Positions 1 to 6,197 are shown, numbered from the stretch's first letter. The stretch is 19,277 nucleotides of DNA from Subdoligranulum variabile (GCA_003343905.1 QAKI01000055.1:1-19277), one strand, 5' to 3'. Numbers and translations: made by a program. Notes: a model not told the origin generated them from the letters alone.

Positions 1-2031
1 CAGGATGTCAAGCCGGGCGGCGTGTTCATGATCAACTGCCAGTGGACCGATGAGGAACTGGACCAGCACCTGAACGCGGCCGACAAGAAGTACATTGCCG
101 ACAACAACATCCAGCTGTACACCATCAACGCCATCGACAAGGCCATCGAGATCGGCATGGGCAAGCGCACCAACACCATCCTGCAGAGCGCCTTCTTCAA
201 GCTGGCTGACATCATGCCCATCGACGAAGCCGTCGATTACATGAAGCAGGCCGCCAAGAAGAGCTACGGCAAGAAGGGCGACGCCGTTGTCGAGATGAAC
301 TACAAGGCCATCGACGCCGGTGTGGACGCTGTCCATAAGGTCGAAGTGCCCGAAAGCTGGCACAACCCCGCGCCCGATGCCGCCCCCGCCGAGCTGAAGG
401 GACCCGCGCCGCTGGTCAAGATGGTCCGCGACGTCATGGAGCCCATCAGCCGTATGGACGGCGACAGCCTGCCGGTCTCCGCCTTCACCCATAACGCCAA
501 CGGCGAATGGGAACTGGGCGCTTCCGCTTACGAGAAGCGCGGCACCGCCGTCATGGTGCCCGAATGGAACGCCGAGAAGTGCATCCAGTGCAACCAGTGT
601 GCCTTCGTGTGCTCTCACGCCACCATCCGTCCGTTCTGCCTGACCGCCGACGAAATGGCCAAGGCTCCCGCCAGCCTGAAGGCTGCCGACACCAAGCCCA
701 AGGCCAGCGAGTACAAGTTCACCATGGCTGTTTCTCCGCTGGACTGCATGGGCTGCGGCGAGTGCGTCACCGTCTGCCCGACCAAGGCCATCGAGATGAA
801 GCCGCAGGAGAGCCAGAGCGAACAGCAGGCTGCCTTCGACTACTGCGTCGAGAACATCCGCAAGAAGGACAACATCCCCGGCGTTGTGTCCGAGATCTCC
901 GTCAAGGGTTCTCAGTTCAACCAGCCGCTGCTTGAGTTCTCCGGCTCCTGCGCCGGCTGCGCCGAGACCAGCTACGCCCGCCTGATCACCCAGCTGTTTG
1001 GCGAGAAGATGTTCATCTCCAACGCCACCGGCTGCTCCTCCATCTGGGGCGGCACCGCTTCCATCAGCCCGTACACCACCAACAAGGAGTCCGGCCATGG
1101 CCCCGCCTGGATCAACTCCCTGTTCGAGGATAACGCTGAGCACGGCCTGGGCATGCAGATCGGTTACGAGACCATCCGCGAGAACCTGCTGAAGAAGGTC
1201 GAAGCGATGAAGGGCAAGAGCGAAGCTCTGGACGCCGCCATCGCCAAGTTCATCGAGACCAAGGCCAACACCAAGCTGAACGATCAGCCCGCCAAGGACC
1301 TGACCGCTGCGCTGGAAGCCGACGGCTCTGCCGAAGCTCAGGAGATCCTGAAGGACAAGCAGTACCTGGCCAAGAAGAGCTTCTGGATCTTCGGCGGCGA
1401 CGGCTGGGCGTACGACATCGGTTACGGCGGCCTGGATCACGTCCTGGCTTCCGGCCGCGACGTCAACGTCATGGTCTTTGACACCGAGATGTACTCCAAC
1501 ACCGGCGGACAGGCTTCCAAGGCTTCCAACATCGGCGAAGTCTGCCAGTTCGCGGCTGCCGGTAAGGAAATCAGCAAGAAGAGCCTGGCCGAGATCTGCA
1601 TGACCTACGGCTACATCTACGTGGCGCAGATCGCCCTGGGCGCCAACATGGCCCAGGCTGTCAAGGCCATCGCCGAGGCCGAGGCTTACCCCGGCCCGTC
1701 CATCATCATCGGTTACGCCCCCTGCGAGCTGCACGGCATCAAGGGCGGCATGACCAACTGCCAGAACGAGATGAAGAAGGCTGTCGAGGCTGGCTACTGG
1801 AACCTGTTCACCTTCAACCCGGCCAACAAGGCCCAGGGCAAGAATCCGTTCACCCTGACCTCCAAGCCCGGCGACATGAGCAAGTATCAGGACTTCCTGG
1901 CCAACGAGACCCGTTACAGCCGCCTGGCCCGCGCCTTCCCGGAGCGCGCCAAGGAACTGTTCGAGCAGAACCAGGCCGCGGCGGATGCCCGTTACGAGCA
2001 CCTGAACCGTCTGGTCGAGCTGTACAAGTAA
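1..2031 (+). CDS. nifJ: Pyruvate:ferredoxin (flavodoxin) oxidoreductase, C-terminal part (5' end outside window)
   Basis: Converts pyruvate and CoA to acetyl-CoA and CO2 while reducing ferredoxin, in the cytoplasm, as the main pyruvate outlet of anaerobes. The frame is open from base 1 (QDVKPGGVFMINCQW), so the GTG at 22 is an internal codon, not a start. About 677 residues remain of a family length near 1170. Counting from that GTG, the end of the gamma-type domain comes first. A two-cluster ferredoxin domain follows (CIQCNQC at 187-193 with a later CSH; CMGCGEC at 242-248 with CPTKAIE). The thiamine-diphosphate domain then carries SCAGCAETSY, NATGCSS, and GGDGWAYDIG with D460, followed by SNTGGQASK. 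The C-terminal extension typical of single-chain PFORs is present. A rho-independent terminator follows the TAA. No frameshift or missing cluster cysteine was seen. Family assignment is secure. Confidence 0.97.
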   Translation, partial: QDVKPGGVFMINCQWTDEELDQHLNAADKKYIADNNIQLYTINAIDKAIEIGMGKRTNTILQSAFFKLADIMPIDEAVDYMKQAAKKSYGKKGDAVVEMNYKAIDAGVDAVHKVEVPESWHNPAPDAAPAELKGPAPLVKMVRDVMEPISRMDGDSLPVSAFTHNANGEWELGASAYEKRGTAVMVPEWNAEKCIQCNQCAFVCSHATIRPFCLTADEMAKAPASLKAADTKPKASEYKFTMAVSPLDCMGCGECVTVCPTKAIEMKPQESQSEQQAAFDYCVENIRKKDNIPGVVSEISVKGSQFNQPLLEFSGSCAGCAETSYARLITQLFGEKMFISNATGCSSIWGGTASISPYTTNKESGHGPAWINSLFEDNAEHGLGMQIGYETIRENLLKKVEAMKGKSEALDAAIAKFIETKANTKLNDQPAKDLTAALEADGSAEAQEILKDKQYLAKKSFWIFGGDGWAYDIGYGGLDHVLASGRDVNVMVFDTEMYSNTGGQASKASNIGEVCQFAAAGKEISKKSLAEICMTYGYIYVAQIALGANMAQAVKAIAEAEAYPGPSIIIGYAPCELHGIKGGMTNCQNEMKKAVEAGYWNLFTFNPANKAQGKNPFTLTSKPGDMSKYQDFLANETRYSRLARAFPERAKELFEQNQAAADARYEHLNRLVELYK

Positions 2032-2043
2032 TCTGGCTTGATC

Positions 2044-2082
2044 TTTGTTCTTTCTTTACAAAGAAAGAACCAAAGAAATTCC
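2044..2082 (+). repeat. Gene-end hairpin repeat, copy F1
   Basis: Near-perfect hairpin with arms GTTCTTTCTTT and AAAGAAAGAAC, flanked 5' by TTT and 3' by CAAAGAAATTCC. It starts 12 nt after the nifJ stop and is followed within 10 nt by the terminator. It belongs to a family also seen at 3281-3317, 4453-4488 and 12571-12606, and in altered-stem form at 2129, 2839, 3891 and 4313. Confidence 0.85.
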
Positions 2083-2086
2083 AATA

Positions 2087-2124
2087 AAAAAACAGACCAC
2101 AGGGAAACCTGTGGTCTGTTTTTT
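2087..2124 (+). terminator. Rho-independent terminator after nifJ
   Basis: Perfect 12-bp stem ACAGACCACAGG / CCTGTGGTCTGT with a GAAA loop. A-rich sequence precedes it and TTTTTT follows, so it can act on both strands. It lies about 55 nt after the nifJ stop and is bracketed by two inverted hairpin repeats (2044-2082 and 2129-2164). Confidence 0.92.
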
Positions 2125-2128
2125 GTAT

Positions 2129-2164
2129 AAAATTCTTTTGCTTCTTTTCTTATAAGAAAAGAAG
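2129..2164 (-). repeat. Gene-end hairpin repeat, copy G1
   Basis: Inverted relative to F1. Contains a perfect 24-bp palindrome with arms CTTCTTTTCTTA and TAAGAAAAGAAG. Read on the minus strand, the stem is followed by CAAAAGAATTTT, which matches the CCAAAGAAATTCC flank of F copies. It sits just past the nifJ terminator, so the terminator is bracketed by two facing hairpins. Confidence 0.8.
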
Positions 2165-2185
2165 AATACAAACACGCCCCAGCGA

Positions 2186-2215
2186 TTGACAAGTTTACTT
2201 GGTAATGTATATACT
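2186..2215 (+). promoter_or_regulatory. Strong sigma-A-type promoter
   Basis: TTGACA (2186-2191), an 18-bp spacer and TATACT (2210-2215); an alternative -10, TATATA at 2208-2213, gives a 16-bp spacer. Transcription would start near 2221 and enter a small hairpin TACGCC-CCGAAA-GGCGTA (2233-2250), then a repeat block. The first convincing gene on this strand is the XRE regulator at 2608, about 390 nt downstream. It may be that gene's promoter, separated from it by inserted repeats. Confidence 0.6.
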
Positions 2216-2261
2216 GGGGGTATGTTAGGTGGATACGCCCCGAAAGGCGTAGCATGACCGG

Positions 2262-2594
2262 ACAGTAAGACCCCTCAGTCTGCACCTGCGGCGCAGCCTT
2301 GGCCGGATTGCGGTTAACGCATCATGCTGCGCGCCTTGGTGCGGCGCTTGCATTCTGCGACCGCTGCCCCTGCTCCGTCTCGCTGCATCCGCCGCAGGCG
2401 GCGCTCGACTCCGCAGCCCCTAAAGGGGAGCCTTTTAACGGGTAGTAGAGTAAAGCCTCCCCTTGTAGGGGAGGTGTCTGCCGCAGGCAGACGGAAGGGT
2501 TTTGTACTTCCCGACAACCACGCCGTACCGGGAAAATTGATTTTTTCCCCCGGATGTAGGGGTGGCCTGTTCGCGGCGTCCGCGCCCCTGTAAA
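2262..2594. repeat. Mosaic palindromic repeat block 1
   Basis: Non-coding. Modules in order: ACCCCTCAGTCTGC, the GCATCATGCTGCGCGCCTTG segment, the short 17-nt spacer version of the variable site, the palindrome CCGCCGCAGGCGGCG, AGCCCCTAAAGGGGAGCC, CCTCCCCTTGTAGGGGAGG, the hairpin GTCTGCCGCAGGCAGAC, and a GTAGGGGTGG...CCGCGCCCC arm pair ending just before the XRE gene. The same modules recur near 3425, 6515, 8680, 10097, 10502, 12790 and 16215. Confidence 0.85.
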
Positions 2595-2607
2595 GCGGTG
2601 AAAAATA

Positions 2608-2814
2608 ATGGATGATACGCTGATTTTAAAGAACAGGCTCAAAGAAGCGCGGGCGGAACGCGGGCTTTCGCAGGCGCAGCTTGCCGGGTTGGTGGGCGTG
2701 TCCCGCAATACTATCAGTTCGATCGAAACGGGGCAGTTCAACCCCACGGCCAAACTGGCGCTCGTTTTGTGTATCGCGCTGGATAAAACGTTCGAGGACC
2801 TGTTCTATTTTTGA
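2608..2814 (+). CDS. Small XRE-family helix-turn-helix regulator
   Basis: A 68-residue protein that is almost entirely a Cro/C1-type helix-turn-helix. RLKEARAERGLSQAQLAGLV holds helices 1-2, GVSRNTISSIETGQFNP (about 31-47) the recognition helix and following turn, and ALDKTFEDLFYF the typical C-terminus. The family usually acts as a cytoplasmic DNA-binding repressor, often of its neighbour. The ATG at 2608 is used because it starts the domain cleanly. Its upstream sequence (AGCGGTGAAAAATA) is a poor ribosome binding site. It is followed after 84 nt, which include hairpin copy G2, by a PH-like protein on the same strand. The nearest good promoter is at 2186. Targets are unknown. Confidence 0.85.
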   Translation: MDDTLILKNRLKEARAERGLSQAQLAGLVGVSRNTISSIETGQFNPTAKLALVLCIALDKTFEDLFYF

Positions 2815-2838
2815 ACGGACGGCGGCAGGACCCTGTTG

Positions 2839-2874
2839 AAAATTCTTTTGCTTCTTTTCTTATAAGAAAAGAAG
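2839..2874 (-). repeat. Gene-end hairpin repeat, copy G2
   Basis: Same 24-bp palindrome (CTTCTTTTCTTA / TAAGAAAAGAAG) and flank as 2129-2164. It lies between the XRE stop and the ribosome binding site of the next gene. Confidence 0.8.
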
Positions 2875-2898
2875 AAGAAAAGCCCCGGAGGTGTCGGC

Positions 2899-3270
2899 AT
2901 GAACAATCAGGAACAGATGATAAAAGCCCTGTCCGCCCTGCTGAAGGAGGGGGAAACCCTTCGCTACCCGGTCTACGGGACCCTCAAACAGAAAAGCGGA
3001 CATTGCTTTGGGTATTTTGGATTGACGGAAAAGTACCTGCTGGTCGCCCTGCTGCGGGGGGACTCGAAAGCAGTCGGCTGGACGGCCCGCGTTCCGCTGA
3101 ACATAAAGAAGGTTACTGTCAAAAAGGGGCTGTTCCCCCTGTTCCGGCATATCCGTATCGAGTTTGACGAGGGCGAGCCTGTGCGCTTTCAGGCTTCCAG
3201 AACTGTATATGGCATCGCCGATCAGGCGGAAAACCTGGAAGGATTCATCCACTTTGTTCAAACCCATTGA
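2899..3270 (+). CDS. Small protein with a probable bacterial PH-like domain
   Basis: 123 residues. No signal peptide or membrane segment is evident, so it is probably cytoplasmic. A GGAGG site at 2887-2891 precedes the ATG at good spacing. After an N-terminal helix (about residues 1-22), the middle reads as alternating strands: TLKQKSGHCFGYFGLTEKYLLVALL, VPLNIKKVTVKKG, HIRIEFDEGEPVRFQ. A C-terminal helix follows (QAENLEGFIHFVQ). The pattern 'Y-F-x-L-T-E-K-Y-L-L-V ... I-K-x-V-x-V-K-K-G' with a closing helix resembles small bacterial PH domains (YokE/bPH types). That is a judgement of pattern, not a search result. It is downstream of a small XRE regulator and may share its transcript. Function unknown. 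Confidence 0.75.
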   Translation: MNNQEQMIKALSALLKEGETLRYPVYGTLKQKSGHCFGYFGLTEKYLLVALLRGDSKAVGWTARVPLNIKKVTVKKGLFPLFRHIRIEFDEGEPVRFQASRTVYGIADQAENLEGFIHFVQTH

Positions 3271-3280
3271 GTTGCGGCGT

Positions 3281-3317
3281 TGTCCTTTCTTTGCAAAGAA
3301 AGGACCAAAGAAATTCC
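3281..3317 (+). repeat. Gene-end hairpin repeat, copy F2
   Basis: Stem arms GTCCTTTCTTTG and CAAAGAAAGGAC, followed by CAAAGAAATTCC. Compared with F1, one T-A pair is replaced by C-G on both arms, a compensatory change. It follows the stop of the PH-like gene by 11 nt. The terminator hairpin expected next (as in F1) is degraded: only AATAAAAACAGACCATAG remains before the mosaic repeats begin. Confidence 0.8.
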
Positions 3318-3359
3318 AATAAAAACAGACCATAGCAGGTCGATAACTCCGTTTCTGCT

Positions 3360-3830
3360 GCTGTAGGGCGGGGTTTTGACCCCGCCGTGTAGCGTACTGA
3401 CACGCGAGTGTTTCCGGGTAACAAGACCCCTCAGGCCGCTGCGCGGCCTTGGCCGGGTTGCGGTTGGCGCATCATGCTGCGCGCCTTGGCGCGGCGCTTG
3501 CATTCTGCGACCGCTGCCTTGCCGCGAAGCGGCAACGACCGGAGCGATAAGCGAAGGGCGAACCTCTGTATTGAATCGCCGAAAAGGCGATTATGACGCC
3601 GGGAAAGACAGTTCGCCTTACCACATCCGCCGCAGGCGGCGCTCGACTCCGCAGCCCCTAAGAGGGGAGGCTTTACTCTACTGCCCCTTAAAGGCTCCCC
3701 TACCAGGGGAGCTGGATGCGCCGCAGGCGCAGACTGAGGGGTCCTCCTGCCCGGCCTTGCAGTACTTTCCGGGATGTTTCCTGCGGCGGGGTCAAGACCC
3801 CGCCCTACAAATCTGCGCAAACGGCATTTG
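3360..3830. repeat. Mosaic palindromic repeat block 2
   Basis: Non-coding stretch between the PH-like gene and rhaM. It is bounded by outward copies of the palindrome GGCGGGGTCTTGACCCCGCC (3363-3386 and 3785-3808). Inside are the ACCCCTCAGGCC module, the GCATCATGCTGCGCGCCTTG segment, a 105-nt structured cassette (3519-3623), CCGCCGCAGGCGGCG, CCCCTAAGAGGGG, CTCCCCTACCAGGGGAG and the GCGCCGCAGGCGC hairpin. It appears to sit inside a former hairpin-terminator-hairpin unit (F2 on the left, G3 on the right). Confidence 0.85.
3519..3623 (+). repeat. 105-nt structured cassette inside mosaic repeat (copy 1)
   Basis: Replaces the 17-nt spacer present in other copies of the same repeat. Contains the hairpins TTGCCGC-GAA-GCGGCAA and AATCGCC-GAAAA-GGCGATT (3574-3592), enclosed by a longer stem GGCGAAC (3557-3563) / GTTCGCC (3611-3617). 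A near-identical second copy is at 10193-10297. Confidence 0.75.
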
Positions 3831-3890
3831 CTGTTTTCCATCTTCCAGTCGCTCCCCCACCTTGCCCTTTTTACAAAGAAATCCCCATGA

Positions 3891-3926
3891 AAAATTCTTT
3901 TGCTTCTTTTCTTATAAGAAAAGAAG
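3891..3926 (-). repeat. Gene-end hairpin repeat, copy G3
   Basis: Same 24-bp palindrome and flank as copies at 2129 and 2839. It ends 12 bp upstream of the -35 box of the rhaM promoter. Confidence 0.8.
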
Positions 3927-3938
3927 CAGAAAAGTACA

Positions 3939-3967
3939 TTGCGTCCGCCCCGCCGCGGTGGTACAAT
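3939..3967 (+). promoter_or_regulatory. rhaM promoter
   Basis: TTGCGT (3939-3944), a 17-bp spacer and TACAAT (3962-3967). The predicted start near 3974 leaves a leader of about 21 nt that carries only the GGAGGT site (3981-3986), so rhaM is transcribed independently of the genes to its left. Confidence 0.75.
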
Positions 3968-3994
3968 GGGAAAAAACACAGGAGGTGCGTCACG

Positions 3995-4312
3995 ATGGAA
4001 CGCATGGCATGGCGCGGCCGTATCAAACCCGGCTGCAAGGCGGAGTATATCCGCCGTCATAACGAGATCTGGCCCGAAATGAAAGAGGTCCTCAAGGCGG
4101 CAGGCATCTGCAATTACACCATTTTTGCCGACGGCGACGAACTGTTCGGCTACTATGAGTGCGAAAAGGGCATCGCCTTTGCGGAAAAGACCCAGGCCGA
4201 AAGCCCGGTCGTGGACCGCTGGAACGAATACATGAAGGACATTCTGGAACTGGTCATGGACCCCGTCACCGGCGCCCAGCCCAAACTGGAACCCGTGTTC
4301 CGGCTGGATTGA
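3995..4312 (+). CDS. rhaM: L-rhamnose mutarotase
   Basis: Interconverts the alpha and beta anomers of L-rhamnose in the cytoplasm, helping supply the anomer used by L-rhamnose isomerase. 105 residues, matching the family length of about 104. The start at 3995 has GGAGGT eight nt upstream and its own promoter; longer in-frame extensions run into repeats. Family signatures are RGRIKPGCKAEYIRRH with Y18 and the catalytic H22, EIWPEM, NYTIFADGDELFGYYE, WNEYM and the C-terminal PVFRLD. It is a dimeric alpha/beta ferredoxin-like fold. No rhamnose kinase, isomerase, aldolase or transporter is nearby, so it is a stand-alone copy here. It converges on uppP with a shared bidirectional terminator between. 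Confidence 0.93.
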   Translation: MERMAWRGRIKPGCKAEYIRRHNEIWPEMKEVLKAAGICNYTIFADGDELFGYYECEKGIAFAEKTQAESPVVDRWNEYMKDILELVMDPVTGAQPKLEPVFRLD

Positions 4313-4410
4313 TTTGTGTACTTTTCTTGCTGCGGGCACAGCGGAGCCAGATCCCCGGCGCCGTTTGACTGGCTCGCTGCACCTGGAAAAGTACCAAAAG
4401 AACTCTCATG
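4313..4410 (+). repeat. Gene-end hairpin repeat, altered-stem copy H
   Basis: Begins directly after the rhaM stop codon. Outer arms GTACTTTTC (4318-4326) and GAAAAGTAC (4386-4394) enclose an imperfect inner stem built on GCGGAGCCAG / CTGGCTCGCT. The 5' flank TTTGT and 3' flank CAAAAGAACTCTC correspond to the TTTGT and CCAAAGAAATTCC flanks of F copies, although the stem sequence is different. The bidirectional terminator follows at once. Confidence 0.65.
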
Positions 4411-4448
4411 AAAAATGTCCCGTGGGGCGTACCCCACGGGACATTTTT
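4411..4448. terminator. Bidirectional terminator between rhaM and uppP
   Basis: Arms AAAAATGTCCCGTGGGG (4411-4427) and CCCCACGGGACATTTTT (4432-4448), a 17-bp perfect stem with a 4-nt loop. The A- and T-tracts allow termination of both convergent transcripts. Confidence 0.92.
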
Positions 4449-4452
4449 GTTT

Positions 4453-4488
4453 GGAATTTCTTTGGTTCTTTCTTTGCAAAGAAAGAAC
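4453..4488 (-). repeat. Gene-end hairpin repeat, copy F3
   Basis: On the minus strand: GTTCTTTCTTTG / CAAAGAAAGAAC followed by CAAAGAAATTCC, then the terminator. It lies 10 nt downstream of the uppP stop, in the same arrangement as F1 after nifJ. Confidence 0.85.
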
Positions 4489-4498
4489 AGAGACGATC

Positions 4499-5359
4499 TT
4501 ACGCCAGCACGAAACTCTGGATCGCCCAGATTCCCAGAACCACCACGCCCAGGGCGATGCGGTACCAGCCGAAAACCGTGAAGGTGTGCTTCTTGACGTA
4601 GTTCATCAGGAACCGGATGGCCGCCATGGATACCAGGAACGCCACCAGGCATCCCACCACCAGGGCGGCGATCTCGGCCGCCGTGAAGGTGCTGCCGCCC
4701 GCCACGTACTTCACCAGTTTCAGGCCCGACGCGCCCGCCATGACCGGGATCGCCAGGAAGAAGGTGAACTGCGACGCCGCGGGGCGGCTCATGCCGCACA
4801 GCAGGCCGCCCACGATGGTCGCGCCGCTGCGGGACGTGCCGGGGATCATGGCCAGGACCTGCCACGCGCCCACCAGGACAGCCTGCTTGTAGGTGATGTG
4901 GCTGAGTTTGGTGGTGGTGGGCACCCGCGGCCGGCGTTCGATCAAAATGAACGCAACACCGTACACAATAAGCATCAGGGCGACCACGACGCTGTTATAC
5001 AGGTGGGCGTCGAGCCAGTCGTCCAGCAAAAGGCCCAGCACGGCCGCCGGCAGGCAGGACACGATGATCTTGCACCACAGCCGCACCACCGGCCAGCGGA
5101 TATGCCGCGAAAACCCGGAATCCCGGCCGTTGTCGCCGCAGAAAGGCCACAGCTTCTTGAAATACAGCACCACGACGGCCATGATCGCGCCAAGTTGGAT
5201 CACCACACGGAACATCGACATAAATTCATCGCTGAAACTGAATTTCAGCACCTGTTCCGCCAGGATCATGTGCCCGGTGCTGGAGATCGGCAGCCATTCG
5301 GTGATGCCTTCGATCACGCCGTACACGACCGAGCGCAAAAGGTCAAACAGTAACTCCAT
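4499..5359 (-). CDS. uppP: Undecaprenyl-diphosphate phosphatase (bacitracin resistance protein family)
   Basis: Membrane enzyme that dephosphorylates undecaprenyl diphosphate so the lipid carrier can be reused for peptidoglycan and other envelope polymers. 286 residues from the ATG at 5359, which has GGAGGC 11 nt upstream (5371-5376); the frame is open further but that part has no family similarity. Motifs: VIEGITEWLPISSTGH gives E17, E21 and H30, the same numbers as the E. coli catalytic residues, and PGTSRSGATI (173-182) carries the essential arginine R177. Several hydrophobic segments span the protein (about 54-69, 98-113, 123-140, 194-212, 228-250, 264-284). Transcribed divergently from the HAD phosphatase gene and ends at a shared terminator with rhaM. 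Confidence 0.95.
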   Translation of the reverse strand: MELLFDLLRSVVYGVIEGITEWLPISSTGHMILAEQVLKFSFSDEFMSMFRVVIQLGAIMAVVVLYFKKLWPFCGDNGRDSGFSRHIRWPVVRLWCKIIVSCLPAAVLGLLLDDWLDAHLYNSVVVALMLIVYGVAFILIERRPRVPTTTKLSHITYKQAVLVGAWQVLAMIPGTSRSGATIVGGLLCGMSRPAASQFTFFLAIPVMAGASGLKLVKYVAGGSTFTAAEIAALVVGCLVAFLVSMAAIRFLMNYVKKHTFTVFGWYRIALGVVVLGIWAIQSFVLA

Positions 5360-5389
5360 AGGGAAAACACGCCTCCTTGTCGTCTTTCT

Positions 5390-5398
5390 ATCATACCA
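5390..5398 (-). promoter_or_regulatory. Probable extended -10 promoter of uppP
   Basis: On the minus strand TGGTATGAT, an extended -10 (TGN + TATGAT), lies 31 nt upstream of the uppP start. No good -35 is visible, which fits an extended -10 promoter. Confidence 0.5.
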
Positions 5399-5456
5399 TA
5401 AAACGAGGAACGGGGGTACTCTTTTTTGGAAATTTACAAGTATTTTCCCGCCCCGC

Positions 5457-5485
5457 TTGCCGTTTTGCCCGCGGCACACTATAAT
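5457..5485 (+). promoter_or_regulatory. Promoter of the HAD phosphatase gene
   Basis: TTGCCG (5457-5462), a 17-bp spacer and TATAAT (5480-5485). The start site near 5491 lies inside the AAGGAAG sequence that would serve the ATG at 5505, so the downstream ATG at 5523 is favoured. Confidence 0.8.
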
Positions 5486-5522
5486 AAAGGAAGAACTTGC
5501 TGCAATGAGAGGGATCGGAAAG

Positions 5523-6197
5523 ATGTACAAGACCGTACTGTTTGACCTGGACGGTACTTTGCTGAACACCATCGACGACCTGGCCGATTCGGCCAACCGC
5601 GTCTGTGCGGCCCATGGCTGGCCGCAGTACCCGGTGGAGCGGTACCGTTATTTTGTGGGCAACGGCATCCCCAAGCTGGTGGAGCGTTTCAGCCCGGAAT
5701 CAGCCCGCGACCCGGCCACGCTGGCCGCGACCCTGCGGGAATTTGACGCCCAGTATGGGGCGCATATGTTCGACAAGACCGCCCCCTACCCCGGTATGCC
5801 GGAACTGCTGGCCCGTCTGCACGCGCGCGGCGTGCGGATGGCGGTGTATTCCAACAAGGCCGACACCTTTGCCGGGGACGTGGTGGCGCGGTATTTTGAC
5901 CCGGCCCTGTTCGAGGTGATCCGGGGCGCGCGGCCCGGCGTGCCCACCAAACCCGCGCCGGAAGGCACCCGCGCGCTGCTGGCGGCGCTGGGCGCGGACC
6001 CGGCCGCAGGCGATGTGCTGTATGTGGGCGACAGCAACGTGGACGTTGCCACGGCGCACAACGCAGGGCTGCCCTGCTGCGGCGTGCTGTGGGGGTTCCG
6101 CACCCGGCAGGAGTTATTGGAAGCCGGGGCGGAGTACCTGGCCGCCGACGCGGCAGAGCTGGAAGCCGTTATTTTGCAAAATGATTTTGCAAAATAA
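5523..6197 (+). CDS. gph: HAD-superfamily phosphatase, phosphoglycolate phosphatase-like
   Basis: Cytoplasmic Mg-dependent phosphatase of the HAD superfamily. The closest pattern is phosphoglycolate phosphatase (2-phosphoglycolate to glycolate), but the substrate cannot be read from sequence. 224 residues. Motif I FDLDGTLLNT (D8 nucleophile, D10 acid/base), motif II S110 in AVYSNKAD, motif III K143 in PTKPAPEG, motif IV GDSNVD with D170 and D174. Residues about 17-85 are the helical cap. The ATG at 5523 is chosen over 5505 because the promoter's start point leaves AGAGGG (5508-5513) as the only ribosome binding site on the message. The C-terminus ILQNDFAK is encoded by a doubled palindrome, and the stop adjoins the repeat tail that fills the next kilobase. 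Confidence 0.9.
   Translation: MYKTVLFDLDGTLLNTIDDLADSANRVCAAHGWPQYPVERYRYFVGNGIPKLVERFSPESARDPATLAATLREFDAQYGAHMFDKTAPYPGMPELLARLHARGVRMAVYSNKADTFAGDVVARYFDPALFEVIRGARPGVPTKPAPEGTRALLAALGADPAAGDVLYVGDSNVDVATAHNAGLPCCGVLWGFRTRQELLEAGAEYLAADAAELEAVILQNDFAK

Noticed and set aside
22..24. GTG at 22 as the start of the pyruvate:ferredoxin oxidoreductase gene
   Set aside because: The frame stays open to base 1 with family-like residues, and the N-terminal domains of a normal enzyme are missing; the gene is cut by the window edge.
2184..2264. Riboswitch in the leader downstream of the promoter at 2186
   Set aside because: Only one short hairpin and no recognisable conserved riboswitch core; left as an unexplained promoter.
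3431..4339. 302-codon open frame on the minus strand
   Set aside because: Covers mosaic repeats and lies antisense to rhaM; segments such as FCFFSYKKRSK are translations of the hairpin repeats.
5505..5522. Upstream ATG of the HAD phosphatase as start
   Set aside because: The promoter's predicted start point lies within its would-be ribosome binding site, and the family normally begins just before the VLFDLDGT motif, as the ATG at 5523 does.
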